NCBI RefSeq assembly: GCF_902686445.1
Contig: NC_062214.1
Span: forward strand, 94,220,738-94,284,737
DNA length: 64,000 nt
Direction of reading: 5' to 3'
DNA from: Sciurus carolinensis
Taxonomy: Eukaryota; Chordata; Mammalia; Rodentia; Sciuridae
Each line of letters starts with the position of its first letter. The first letter of the stretch is position 1. The notes below the pieces were generated by a model that made no database searches, was not told where the DNA came from, and was given only the letters and a program-made list of their open reading frames with translations. Shown piece after piece: positions 44,225-56,045 of the stretch. The position numbers and the translations under genes were made by a program.

Positions 44225-44450
44225 TCAGCAAGTTTTCCAGCACCATGGAGAGGCTTGGAGAGCCAGGTCTGCCCAAGAAATAAGGAGCTGACGCTGCTCT
44301 GGGGTGCCAAATTCATTGCTGAAATCTTGGTCCTCGTCCTTGATGCCAATCCAATAGCAAGGACACTGTTTTGAGAAAAAAGGAAAAAGTTTTATTACAT
44401 TGCTAGCAAAGGAGAGAAACAAGGGACTCCTATCCCCAAAGCTGTAATTC
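44225..44450 (-). mobile_element. ERV LTR-like fragment, antisense
   Basis: 44305-44450 matches 45511-45648 in opposite orientation: a CTTTGCTAGCAA block, an AATAAA-type signal (minus-strand AATAAA near 44390), a T-rich stretch, then 'GTCCTTGCTATTGGATTGGCAT' and TTGGCA. The layout resembles the U5 end of an LTR followed by leader sequence. The family is not identified, and no retroviral genes are seen. Confidence 0.45.
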
Positions 44451-44504
44451 TTTCATCAGCAGGAACAGGGGACTTTTAAAAAGGTGTCTCAAAGGCTACA
44501 TTCC

Positions 44505-44590
44505 ACATGTTCTCTCGATTCCATTCTTTTTAATGACTGAATAATATTCCTTTGTGTATATAATCACATTTTCTTTACAACAGAGATTAC
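44505..44590 (-). mobile_element. Small L1 fragment, antisense
   Basis: 'TTCTTTTTAATGACTGAATAATATTCC' followed by ACATTTTCTTTAC is the common antisense late-ORF2 stretch of L1. Confidence 0.6.
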
Positions 44591-44759
44591 TTTTGTTTTG
44601 TTTTTATTGATGCTGAGAAACCTGCCTTACGTCTGTTCCTTATAGTCCGCTCTTGTTTCTGTGAAGATCTTATTTGTGATAATGTGCAGTTTCGTTAGGA
44701 TGTATATGGCAGTGGAATTATTTTTATTCTATTTTACTGGATCTAAGGATATATTTTCA

Positions 44760-44960
44760 TAAGTTCTAGAAGAATCTTATCCATCATCTCTCTGAATATT
44801 GCTTCCTTCTCATACTTTTTACTACATCTTTCTGGAACTCCTAAGAAATACATAATTTCTAATTTTTGTATCCTTTCTCTTTTGTAGCCTTCCTTTCTGT
44901 CTCTCTCTCTCATATCCTGGTGGCAATAGCCTTGAAGTTATTCTCCTTTTATTAGTATCT
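44760..44960 (-). mobile_element. Old L1/HAL1 ORF1-like fragment, antisense
   Basis: 'CATCATCTCTCTGAATATTGC' and 'TCTTTCTGGAACTCCTAAGAAATACATAATTTC' resemble the antisense RRM-adjacent part of an old ORF1. Confidence 0.45.
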
Positions 44961-45197
44961 CTAGACTGGTGTATCATCTCATGTAAGAGAATAATACTTG
45001 AATTCTTGTTGCTGATTTTTAAGCATAATATTAAAAGATGTTTTCAGTAATTAAAAAAAAAGATATTTTGAACAGAATAAGGTCTGCTTAAAAATAAAGG
45101 ATATGTTGAAGTCCTAACCTCCAGTACTTCAGGATTTGGCCTTATTTAGGGGTACTGTCCTAGGAAGGGAATGTTCATGTTCTGGAATGAGTTCTTT

Positions 45198-45510
45198 CTA
45201 AAAAATTTTTTTCATTGGTGCATGATAATTACTCATAATAGTAGGATTCATTGTTACAAATTCATACATGCACACAATATAACGACATTGTTTAGTCAAT
45301 TATTTGGATTTTTTCTAGTACCTTTTCTTTCCTTTCCCTCTTCTCTCCCCTGGTTTCTTTCCTCTACCAGTTCCCCTTCTGTTTTCGTGAGCACCCCCTC
45401 AGACCTTTATTTTCCCTTTCCCTTTATTCTCTGTAGCTTCCACATTTGAGGGAAAACCTATGAACCTTGACTTTGAGTTTAGCTTATTTCACTTAACATA
45501 ATGCTCTCGA
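45198..45510 (-). mobile_element. L1 3' UTR, antisense (part 1)
   Basis: Antisense L1 3' UTR with 'TTCATTGTTACAAATTCATACATGCACACAATATAAC', CT-rich stretches and 'TAGCTTATTTCACTTAACATAATGCTCTCGAG'. The next L1 bases appear only at about 46088. Confidence 0.75.
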
Positions 45511-45648
45511 GAATCACAGTCTTTGGGATAGGAGTTCCCTGTGTTTCTCCTTTGCTAGCAAAGCAATAAACCTTCTTTTACCTTTTTTTTTAAAAAAAGT
45601 GTCCTTGTTATTGGATTGGCATTGGAGACATGGAACAACTTTTGGCAA
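45511..45648 (+). mobile_element. ERV LTR-like fragment, sense
   Basis: Homologous to 44305-44450 in inverted orientation. AATAAA at 45565-45570, then GTCCTTGTTATTGGATTGGCATTGG and TTTTGGCA. It starts exactly at the L1 breakpoint. Confidence 0.45.
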
Positions 45649-45689
45649 CAAAATGAGCTTCTTGTTTGGCTAAATGTTGGGCTGAGTTG

Positions 45690-45845
45690 GGAGGCCTTGG
45701 TGTTAGTCCTGTTCTGCTAATATCTGGCTGTCTGCCTTCAATCAAGACCTAAAACCCTTTATGGCCTCAGTTTCTATATCTTTAAAATGAGGCACTCAAA
45801 CATGGTTATTTCTAAGTCCCTCTCCAGCTCTGACATGCTGTGTGT
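45690..45845 (+). repeat. MIR-like SINE
   Basis: 'GTCCTGTTCTGCTAATATCTGGCTGTC' then 'GGCCTCAGTTTCTATATCTTTAAAATGAGGC' and 'AGTCCCTCTCCAGCTCTGACATGCTG' are MIR-family motifs. Confidence 0.55.
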
Positions 45846-46087
45846 GTTCCCACAGTTTGTGTCTCTGGCCAATTTTTATAGCCACCTCTGCCACTACCTT
45901 CCTTTCAAAGATTCTTTTGATATACCTTTGAAATAAACCCTTATATTTGGTTTCAGTTAAGTTAGAAAAAGATTCACGGTTTTATTTTCCATTATAATGA
46001 CTAAGTTCTCTTGATATAAATCTGTAAGTAAATCAGGTTTCTAGGTAGAAGTTGTGGTAAAGATTTAAAAAAAACCATAATGCTCTT

Positions 46088-46545
46088 AAGTTCCATTCAT
46101 TTTCCTGTGAATGATATAATTTTATTCTTTTTTATGCTTGCATGAAGTGCCATTGTGTGAGTATACCATGTTTTCTTTACCAATTCATCTGTTGATAGGC
46201 ACCAAGGCTATTTCCATAATTTGGCTATTGTGAATTGTGCTGCTATAAACACGGGTATGCATGTATCACTAGAGTGTGATGACTTTAATTCTTTAGGGAA
46301 AATACTGAGGAGTGTTAGAGCTGGGTCATATGTTGCTTCCATGTCTACACTTTTGAGGACTCTCCATACTGATTTCCAGGGTAGTTGCACTAATTTGCAA
46401 TCCAACCAACACTGTAAAAGGGTTCTTTTTTCCCCTCACATCCTCTCTAGCATTTATCATTATTTTTATTCTTGATAGCTGCCATTCTGACCAGAGTGAG
46501 ATGAAATCTCACTGCAGTTTTGATTTACAGGAAATAGGGTCTTGA
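46088..46545 (-). mobile_element. L1 3' end of ORF2, antisense (part 2)
   Basis: Continues the L1 of 45198-45510 without an L1 gap: 'TCCATTCATTTTCCTGTGAATG', 'ATTTGGCTATTGTGAATTGTGC', 'TTTGCAATCCAACCAACACTG', 'GCCATTCTGACCAGAGTGAG'. The antisense reading 46208-46405 is a decayed ORF2 C-terminus. Confidence 0.8.
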
Positions 46546-48534
46546 TAGAGGTTATCAAGTTAAACTGAGGTTGATAGTGTGGGTCCTAATCTACTATGAC
46601 TGATATTCTTATTAAAAAAACCTGCAATTTGGACACAGAGACATGCCTGCAGGCAGGACAGGGAGAACAGGGAAAGAGAACACCATGAGAAGACTGGAGT
46701 TACACTTCTGTAAGTGATGACACAGAGTGGCTATCAGAAGCTGAAAAAGACAGGGAAGGATTCTTCCTCACAGGTTTAGGAGCGAGCATTGCTCGGGCAA
46801 CACCTTGATTTCAGACTTGCAACCTCTAGAACTAGGAGGTGATGCATTTCTGTTTGAAGGTATCCAGTCTGTGGTCCTTTGTTATGATGGCCATGGTGTT
46901 ATGACACCATTTATTTTATTCTAAATTTCAGTGATTCTGTTTGTTTTTTAATTTCTAGAAGGACAACATGATTCTTTTTCAACTCTATTTCTTCTTATTA
47001 TACACTATCTTCTTGCATCATGGTTTTTATTTTGTCTATTTTTAATCATTTTAAATACATTTTAACTACATGTTTACGCCTACTTCAGACTGTTCTATTA
47101 TATTAAATCCTCAGCATATTGTTTCCTGTTCTGTCTGCTCACTCTCACTGAGGGAGGATCACTTCTTCTCGTGACTTGTAATTTTTTCCTTTTAATTGTG
47201 AGCTTCCTTTCAGCAGGACTGTGCCATGTCTTGGTCTTGAGGATTGCCATGCCCTTTGGGTTGTGAAACTATTTCTGTAGTTTTATTTTTTTCTTATGAT
47301 GGACATCTCAGTGGATTCATTGGTCTGTAGCCAGTTTTTATTTTAATTTCTCTACTGAGATTTCCTTACAGGTGGGTGACATGAACCACCCTGCCTACCC
47401 TAACAAGTGTGGAGTTTCAATTTTCTATAGTTTATTTTTGTACCACTTGGAGCTAGGAAAAGACAAAGCTCCTCGTGTCTTCCCTTGGATGTGCCTTCTA
47501 GACTCTTGATTCACACTGAGCTGTCAGTTGTAGCTCTTCCCTTGCAGGGCCCCCCTGTCGTGAAGGGGGCCCTTTGCCCTGGACTTGCCCTCAGGTCTGT
47601 CTCTAGTTCCACACTTTACTGGACTGTCAGAGCCCCACTGCCTAGTGGATGAGATGGCAGCCCTGACTACATGTTGCTCTTCGCTTCTAGTATCTGGCCA
47701 TTTCTTTCTTCTTATTCTCTCTCACCAGTTGGGTTTTGTTTCAAAAAAACTTTTTCTACATCTCCCCCAGCATTTTTACACATTTTTATAAGAAAAAGGT
47801 TGGGGCTGTGCTTGAACAGTCTGCCATTTCACTGGAACGGAAACCAGGACCAACATCTGACATTGAATGATTGTGAAGAATGGTCAGTACATGCTGATAG
47901 GTTTTAAGGAGGGAGAGACTCACCATGGAGTAGGATTTCTGAGCACTGAGAAATGCTAGAGAGAGTTCAGAGAAGGGAAGGATTAAAATGTTTTTAAAAA
48001 TATTTTTACACGTCAATTAGATGTAGGGCTATATGGGAGGAGAAAGTTATGTCTCTCCTGTCCAGTGATCATGTGTGCACAGTGCTCTTATTCTCTGTAG
48101 ATTGACAACTCTCCTCTTTTTCCTGCTCTTCCCTATGTCTTTCCTTTGCAGAAACAAAACTGATCCATGAACTGCAGGAAGCCAGGTTTTTACAGGAAAC
48201 ACATGACTTCAAAACCTTACCATGCTGACTTAGTCCTTAAGGCAAAGGATGGTTGTGAAGAAAGGAATCAAAGATGTTCCCAGGGTGTATCAACCTGTAG
48301 CTAATAGAGGGAGGACATGCCAGTCAAAATTTTGGTTTTTAAGTTTTAATTCCATCAACTGTGACTTGGTTATCTGAAGAGAGTATGGAAAACTAATCTC
48401 CTGTTCCACTATGGAAATGCCCTCAACACAAAGTGGAGCTATCTACCTCATCTAACTCCTAGGGGTGGTTACAAGAATAAAGAAAAAGGAGAAGTGAACA
48501 TGCTTTAAAATAAAAATGTGTTATATTAGACAGG
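46546..48534. other. Mostly unrecognised sequence
   Basis: 46980-47350 is T-rich and may be a very old antisense L1/HAL1, but no diagnostic motif is firm. The rest, including frames at 47585-47907, has no recognisable domain. Confidence 0.35.
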
Positions 48535-48735
48535 CAGCATCATGTAGTGGTTTAGAGCACAAATGGAGAGCCATGCTGGGTTTGAAGCTCCAGGTCTGCC
48601 ATTTACTGTTTGGGCATCTTGTTCAAATTACCTGTGCTTCAGTTTTCTCACCTGTAAAATGTGGTTAGCAACAGATGTTCTTCTTAGGATTGCTGTAGTG
48701 ATTCAATGAAAGTTCTCATTAAGTGTTATGTTTTA
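48535..48735 (+). repeat. MIR SINE
   Basis: 'CATGTAGTGGTTTAGAGCAC', 'AAGCTCCAGGTCTGCCATTTACTG', 'TTACCTGTGCTTCAGTTTTCTCACCTGTAAAATG', 'AGGATTGCTGTAGTGATTCAATG' in order. Confidence 0.85.
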
Positions 48736-48940
48736 TCATATCTCTTTAACACCATGATCTATAGAAGAGAATTAATTTTAGGTCCAGGAATCCAAAGCAA
48801 ATCTAGAGATCAGTATTTGAGAACTCTCTAAAATTGGACCCCAGACTGTGTGTGTGTGCATGCACACATGCATGAGCTCATTGTGGAAGAATGGCACATT
48901 TTCTGTGGCAGACAGTTCATATTTTTCTTCAGATTCTTAA

Positions 48941-48964
48941 CCAAAAAAAAAAAAAAAAAAAAAA
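48941..48964. repeat. Poly(A) tract
   Basis: About 22 A residues with no retrotransposon body recognised upstream. Confidence 0.9.
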
Positions 48965-49491
48965 CCACTTTGGTTTGAATTTAAGGTTTTGTTGGAATCT
49001 CAGGATCATAGAACTAAATACTTTAAGTATTCCAGTTTTGTGGCCCTTATTTAGTTCAATAAGCATTGATGAGGAGCTGGGTGCTGGTCCATGACTCAGC
49101 CTTGCTGGAGCAATGCCCTCATCCAGTTGACTCTCTCTGTTCTTAGGGAAGAAATGGTGGCCTCCTGAGGGACCTAAATGAGAACCCAGAAAGTCACTCA
49201 GGTGATTTCTGCTGAAGGCCATTAATGCCATGTCTTCCTTTCTAGGCAATTTCATTGCCAGGTGAGTCAATGGTATTACTATGATTGTCTGTGAAAGGAC
49301 TGTAGATTCATTTCTAGCTTTTACTTGAAAGTAATATAGAATTTTCTCCTTTTCCCATGAAATGCCATGAGCCTTATGGTCTTCCCAGTGAAAACTGAAG
49401 GTCATAAGATTAGGAGGTCTTGGTGAATTATCCCAGAATCTATGATGGAGAACTCCCCCAAACTTGATGAATTGTTAATAGACACAAGGCT
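48965..49491. other. Unique sequence
   Basis: The minus-strand frame 48929-49405 (158 codons) starts in this block and ends in the poly(A) tract (encoding a Phe run). No recognised domain; not supported as a gene. Confidence 0.4.
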
Positions 49492-49662
49492 TGCTGGGCA
49501 TGGGGGTACATGTGTGTAATTCTAGAAACTCAGGAGGCAAGGCAAGAAGATTTCAAATTCAAGGCCAGCCTCAGTAACTTAGCTTCAAAATGAAAAGGGC
49601 TGGGGATGTAGCTTGGTGGTAGAGCCCCCCAGCTTCAATCCCCAGTATATATTAAAAAAAAT
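49492..49662 (+). mobile_element. Composite B1/ID-type SINE
   Basis: B1-like front (TGCTGGGCATGGGGGTACATG; AATTCAAGGCCAGCCTCAG), short linker, ID-like back (GGGCTGGGGATGTAGCTTGG; TTCAATCCCCAGTA) and an A tail. Flanked by CACAAGGCT at 49483-49491 and 49663-49671. Confidence 0.9.
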
Positions 49663-49671
49663 CACAAGGCT

Positions 49672-52561
49672 CTTTCCTTCTATCCTTTGCATCTCTTTGA
49701 CTTAACCCAGGCACTTCAAGAGATTTGGAAAGACTTGCAAACGTGTAAATGTCAAACTTTATTTCTTTTTAATAATGTGTGTCATCTAAATAGTGTTACC
49801 ATCACTAGGGAATGCTGTATTTTGTTGTTTTCTTATGCTCTGCTCTCAGATGCCTTTTAACATATGTAAAAATATTTATATAGTTTTTCAGATCCACAGC
49901 ATTCAGTACAAAAATGCTCTTTGGAGTTCTCCCTTTTGGTAATTTCATATTTAACTCAAACGAAGTCATAGGCATATTGGGGGCAGATAGTAGGTACAAA
50001 TCTGACAAAAAGCTAATGAGCTCTCCTGTGATTATCAGGGAGGACGGTGACTCATTAAATCTCATTTCCTGGGCAAGTCCACATAGGGAGAAGAAATTAA
50101 CTGAAATAAAGGCCTGAGAACCTAATGCAGTCAGATTTATGAGCATCTGTATAAGCAGCCACATGATAATCAGTGCAAATAGTAAAATGTTTTAATGAGG
50201 TTCTCTGAAATATTTAATTAGTTACTCTATTAAAATTTTTTTAAGTTTTGTTATTTTCTGTTACAAACTGACCCCATAGCAGGGAGGGTCCTGAAATCAA
50301 GCGGGTTGTCTTTTGGTTGGATTCAGTCCAAGCTGTGTTCCCCTCTGTAGGCTCTTTATTAACAACGCCATTGATATTCATAGTTATGCTGCAAAGAGGG
50401 TCAGAATGGTTAGAATCTGTAAAGACTTCTTTTGGTTCAAAAGTGTATGTCTCTGCTTAGAATTAATCCCCTTCCAAGTTTCTTAGAGTTATTTTTCATT
50501 CTAAGGGTTTTCCCCTGCTAGGAAGAATTTTCCAAAAAGGGCAAAACATAAGTGAGATGAAGAAGGGATTGCAGTTTGCATTTGACACCTTAACTTACCT
50601 TTATATAGCCATTGTCACTTTCCCCATGTTTCCTTTCTATCTTATTCCTCAAGCTTAGGTCCTGGTAGCTTTGGGAGCATGCATTAGTTAAATAACAATA
50701 ATTTAAAGATGTTGTTCTGCTTAGAACCAAACAGTCTCTAAAAACTACAAATAAATTAATTTCTAGTGGGAGGATTTGGGGCACCATAGACTGGGTGGGG
50801 TTGTGGTATTTAGTAGTTCTCAAATCTTACCCAATCATCAGACCAGTTTTGTGATTTGATCCTACCATGTATGTTGGGATCTTTAATTTTGTTTGCTAGA
50901 AATTGTCAGTTGCCTGGTGAGGGGAATTTGAAAAGTGGTCTGTGTGGTACCTATTAACATATGACCCGCTAGCACAGGTCACAGTGCCTCATTTGGGAAC
51001 TTCATCCTGACACAGGAGAAGCTGTTCTTAGATTCTATTCTTTGCTTAACCTGTGTGTTTCTAGACCCCATCCATGTCACTGACTTCTAGACTTGTGACT
51101 GAAATCCATGCTTTCTGTCATGACCATGAAAAGACCAGTCACCTTCAGGTACAATTTATTTTTAAAGGGCCATGGGCAGGATTCCTAATGGAGATATCAT
51201 CCCAGATGGCCTTTTCATAGCAAAAATGAGTGTGCCAGGACAAATGTCAGGATGGTTTAGATGAATTCAGGTTCCAGCTCATGTTCGTGTTAAATGTCCA
51301 ATATTTGAAGCTTTTCATCTTTTAAGGTCTTCGTTACATATGATAACACTGGGTCAGACCATGCCAAAAGAAGGGGATGAGGTTTGTGGGATTAGTTCAT
51401 AATATGAAAGATGAGTAAGTGAAACTACCATATTATCTAGATCTAATAGTATACATAAAAACATTTCAATGTTTTAACAGTTCGTGAAATCCTATTAGAG
51501 TTCATAAGCATGCTTAATGTAGTATTTTGTTACTTTCTCCATGAATGTCTGCGATTAAAAAATCATGTAATCAATATTAGAATTCAGAAAATACTGTTCA
51601 TTCTCTCTAGGCCAGGAAGTTTTATTCACAAATTGTTTGCATGTAGGGTCCATAAAAAGATCATGGCTAAATCTCTTTTATTGTGGATGGAGGAAAGGGC
51701 AGGAAACTCTTTAGAAACAAATAAAAGGTGTTCAAGTTGCAGAAAAAACACTTAAACATGATAAATGGTTGACCTGACTCACAGTTTGGACAAACCACCC
51801 AAGTCTAAGCTGTTATGGGTAAGAACCTGAACCAAGGTCCTGTGGCAGATGTGAAGTTGAAGGTGTATCTAAGGTTTGGGCCAAGACAGCAAAAGGGAAA
51901 GATCATATTCAAAGTAACACAAAGCAGGTTTCAGAGGCAGAATCTGTAGAGAACACTAGGAACAAATACCTACAGTAATAGATTCAGGTTTCTGTGCTTA
52001 GGAAAAGTTTTGCAAGAAATATGCCCAGAGTATTAACAGTGCTAAGGAGCAGGAAGGATGCTATGGGAAAGATACCCAATCACTCTTTTAATTTGTGAAC
52101 TTACATTGCTAAAATATTTTATGATAGCTTATGATTTTTTAAAGCAAGAAACTATAAAAATATTTAGAGGTAATCATACCCCAGAAGTAGAAACCACTAC
52201 TGAGATAGAAAACGGACAAATCCAGAATAATTTATTTAAACAAGCGTTTGCACCTGCTCGCCTTCCATACCCCAGCACATCACCCTCTGCCTCTTGGGCC
52301 TGCCTCTGACAATCTGGGGCCCCAGATGGTCTCCCATCCTGAGATGGAATTCCTTCTCCTGTGATTTTTTTATGAACAGTGATGGAGATAGCCTATGAAC
52401 CCATAGGATGCAGAGGGTACTGGCTCAAGAAACACCCAGGAGGGGTTGGTGGTTGAGGTTCCCTTTCTGTGAGCCTGGAAGGGTAGATGGTTTGCTCTAT
52501 GCCAGTCACAGAAGAGAAGACCAAATTCCTGTTTTAGAGATCAAACATTTAAATTTTCCAT
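49672..52561. other. Unique sequence, nothing recognised
   Basis: About 2.9 kb without a recognised repeat. Short frames (49805-50164 minus, 51510-51755 plus, 52058-52309 plus) carry no known domain or splice context. Confidence 0.4.
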
Positions 52562-52903
52562 TGCTGTGCTCTGAATATGCATGTGTCCCCCTCCAAATAA
52601 TTTAGTATCTAATGTGAAGGTGTTGGGTGGGGCCTTCAGGAGGTGATTCAGTGAAGAGGATGGAGGCCTTGTGAATGGATTAGTGACCTTATAAATACTT
52701 CAGGTTCATTCTTTCCAACACATGAGGATGTGGCAACAAGGCACCACACATGAAGCAGAGAGTAGCCCTCACCAGACACTGGATCTGCTGGCACCTTGAC
52801 CTGGGACTCCCATCCTTCAGAACTGTGAGAAAAAAGTTTCCATTATTTATAGATTACCCCATCTAAGTTATTTCATTGTAGCGACCAGGAAGACTAAGGT
52901 ACC
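52562..52903 (+). mobile_element. MLT1-type LTR (ERVL-MaLR)
   Basis: Sense LTR with the characteristic order: TGCTCTGAATATGCATGTGTCCCCC, GGTGTTGGGTGGGGCCTTCAGGAGGTGATTCAG, GAATGGATTAGTGACCTTATAAA, 'CCCTCACCAGACACTGGATCTGCTGGCACCTTGACC', AGAACTGTGAGAAAAAAG and the end 'GACTAAGG'. A solo LTR-like relic; no internal genes. Confidence 0.88.
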
Positions 52904-54511
52904 CATGCTTTAGTGTCTCGGGTCAGTGCCTTCCTTGATAGGTACCTTGCTGGGAAAGCTGGACATCACTAGTGCTCCTGCATTCTGGTACCAGGTCAAG
53001 GCAGTTCAAAGCAGAAGATATTTTCTTCCTTTTTATGTGCATGACACAAAAAAGTGAAGGTATGTGGAGGCTCATCTGGACTGTGAATGGATAAAGCCTC
53101 CCATAAAACTTCATTCATGATTTAACTCAAGAGGGTGAGGGGGTGCCATTGAAATTACCAACAACATTTATTTCTTTTTCCAGAAGATGCTGGCCCACAG
53201 GTTACAGTTCAGTCCATTTGAACTCTTGCTGCATCTTCCTTTTACCATCAGTGTCTACCTATTCCTATGCATCCTTTTTACTTAAAGTTCTTCTACAACT
53301 CTGGAAATGAGTGTGGCTGTCAGGCATATGCATATTTTCTGAGCTGAAACTGATCTTAAATGACTAAAGAATGCATTAATTTTAACAGGGGTCAGTAATT
53401 TTCCCTGGACCTCTGTGGTAAAAATTTTGAAAAACATCCTTGTGGGAATAGCCAGAAATGGCTTGTTGGTGGTGTCCATCCCCTGCCCCAGGGCCTCCTC
53501 CTTGTCTCACTGCTGAGTTGGCCAAGAGGGCACAAGGTGATAGGTGAACACTCAGGAAATGTTGAGTCTCTGCAGCAACCAGCAGAATCAGAGTTGCTTT
53601 GCCACCTGCTGCTAACCTTGTATGTCTGTTTCTTTTCCCTTCGAACTTCAGTGGTTTTTCCAGTGCCCCCATTTGAAAACCATCAGTGTGGCTGGCGATG
53701 GTCAGAGGATTAACATGAATAACAAATTATTCTTACATGTTTGAAGTTATAGGCCTATTATACTTGTCCTTTAGGGAAAGACTGGACTTTACCAAGCTAC
53801 TGTTATTCTCGACACATTTCAGTAATTATTAGTGCTAAGAGTTGGTTCCTTGGTTTAAGCTCAGCTTATACAAATTATGCCTTAGGGGAGGCTCCTTGGA
53901 CTACTTGATGCACAGTGAAGGAGACTGAGTGGGGCATGGCAGTATTTCCCAACCCTAATGTAAGTTTTAAATATTTTACATTTTAGATCTCAGCCATGAC
54001 AAAGAGATGGTGAGCAAAGAGAACCTGGGGAAATTGTGTTTGTTCAGGAAGTGGTGGAGGAGAGGGCGTGGGCATAGGACTGGAATAGTTTGCCCTCAAA
54101 ACCTACAGAATGGTTGTTAGAAAGTAGAGAAGAAATAGGAATGTTGTCAGTGTTGCAGTTAAGTGACCAGTTCAAATATATCATCAGGTCCAAATCAATT
54201 TGTGTGACTGTGGTAACTACAAAACTTCTCAGAGCTATCCTCTACTCATCTGTGTTATAGGGATGCTAAAATATTGATTTCAGCCTTTCAGAGAAGTAAA
54301 TAATATAAATGAAAATTCCTTGCTGTACACCTGTTTTCTAAAACACATTTGTTTTATTGTTTTGAAATAATAACTAGCTTGCTCTTGAATATGAAATTCT
54401 GGTGATAGTCTTAAAAAAGAAGACCCTCAAATGGGCTGTGTAAGGCATCTACATTAAAGAATATAGGTCAAATCAATACAATAAATTATATTAAACACCT
54501 ATTTGTACAGC
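52904..54511. other. Unique sequence, nothing recognised
   Basis: No repeat recognised. Minus-strand frames at 53282-53672 overlap each other and have no known domain. Confidence 0.4.
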
Positions 54512-54675
54512 CAAATTGAAATCCCAGCAGTGCCCATTACTAGCTATGTGACTCTAGGAAAGTTACTTACAATTTCTATGCCTTGGTTTCTCTATAAACC
54601 AACAGTCCCTATCTCATAGAATTGTTGTGAGAATTAAGTAGGATAGTTAACTAATAAAACACTTAGAGGAGCACT
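54512..54675 (+). repeat. MIR SINE
   Basis: 'CATTACTAGCTATGTGACTCTAGGAAAGTTACTTACAATTTCTATGCC', 'CTCATAGAATTGTTGTGAGAATTAAG' and 'AAACACTTAGAGGAGCAC' in MIR order. Confidence 0.82.
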
Positions 54676-55189
54676 ATGAAGTTACAGTCTCAGTATGAGA
54701 TCTCTGAGCTTCATGGGTAGCTCCACAGGTTGGTTCCATGGAAGAAAGAAAACACATATTTCTATTTTCTTAGGAGGCTCTGTTCTTCCCAGGGGTGGGT
54801 TCACCTCTTTCCTAGGGGTGTCATATTGGCATTATCAAAATAGTTGGGTTGAACCACTTCTGGGAGAACATTCATATCCTGTAATTTCCTACAAGCAGAG
54901 TCTCTAACTTAGGTTGCTCTTCTCTCCACAATTACCATAGTGGACTAGCTGCCTGAGTTACAACAAACATGATAGAATTTTTCATCAACAATTTCTAAAA
55001 CCCTAAATCCTCATGGCCTTATTTTCTTTAGTAGAAAAGAGGAAGACTTACTTCCTGTTATCAAATGAACCATCCTGTCTGTTTAAAATTTCTGAGAGAA
55101 AGGACATAAGTGAATGAATGAAAACATGATGAAATTAAGATCAGATATTAAGTTACTCAGGTAGGGGATTGAATGAAGTAACACCAAAA
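54676..55189. other. Unique sequence, nothing recognised
   Basis: No repeat or supported exon. Confidence 0.35.
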
Positions 55190-55535
55190 ACATCTTTCAC
55201 TTAGCATAATGTTCTCCCATTCAATCCAAGTTGTCACAATTTCTTCTTTTTAAAGGATGAATGGTATTCTATTGTATATATGTATTTGTGTATGTATATC
55301 ATTTTATTTATCCCTTCATATGTTGATGAACACTTAGGTTGATTTCATAATTCATCTATTGTGAACAGTGCTGCAATGAAACATGAGCATGCAGATATCT
55401 CTTTGACAAAGTGATTTCAAATCCAGAAGTGGAATTTTTGGATCTTATGCTAATTCCATTTTAAGTTTTCCATAGAGTTTTCCATAATGACCATACTAAT
55501 TTGCATCTCCATCATCAATGTACAAGAATTCACTT
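55190..55535 (-). mobile_element. Old L1 ORF2 3' end, antisense
   Basis: 'CTTTCACTTAGCATAATGTTCTCC', 'GATGAATGGTATTCTATTGTATATATG', 'TTGTGAACAGTGCTGCAATGAAAC' and 'AGTTTTCCATAATGACC' in antisense L1 order. Confidence 0.78.
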
Positions 55536-55858
55536 TTCTCCATGTGAACATCTTCTTCTGGATCCTATGAGTGTGCCTCAGTGTTGAAATATATCATTTC
55601 ATTTGAGGATGAACCAAAAGCCTAAGTTTGGAGGCTTTCATGGATGGGAGGCTCAGATATGCCCCCTGGCTCTGCCTGTGATAGGCAGTTGCTTGGCACA
55701 AAGTGCACCCTCTAGTTGATTGAAAAGTGAACACTCTTGAGGGTTTTGGACATGTATGCCTTGGTGGACCTCTTCTTCTGTCAAAACAGGACTAAACATA
55801 TTTTACAACTGTTGTGGTGTAAAATGAGTATAACCCATTCTGGATTCATTGTTACATC
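55536..55858. other. Unique sequence, nothing recognised
   Basis: No repeat recognised. Confidence 0.3.
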
Positions 55859-56045
55859 CAGTCATGCATTGCTTAACAATGGGGGCACATTTTGAGAACT
55901 GTGTCAGTAGGTGATTTTGTCATCATTTGATCATAGACTATTCTTAAACTCATATGCTACAGTATTACCAGGTGATACAATCTTACAGGACCATTACTAC
56001 ACATGTAGTCCCTGGTTAACTGAAATGTTCTGTAGTGCATGGCTG
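55859..56045. mobile_element. Tigger-like DNA transposon remnant (MITE)
   Basis: About 187 bp bounded by inverted ends: CAGTCATGCATTGCTTAAC at the left, and a right end whose complement reads CAGCCATGCACTACAGAAC. Internal 'GTCAGTAGGTGATTTTGTCATC' and 'CTTACAGGACCATTACTAC' match the pattern of Tigger-derived non-autonomous elements. No transposase coding remains and the expected TA duplication is decayed. Confidence 0.65.

Noticed and set aside
48929..49405. 158-codon antisense open frame
   Set aside because: It terminates through a poly(A) tract (Phe run) and has no recognisable domain.
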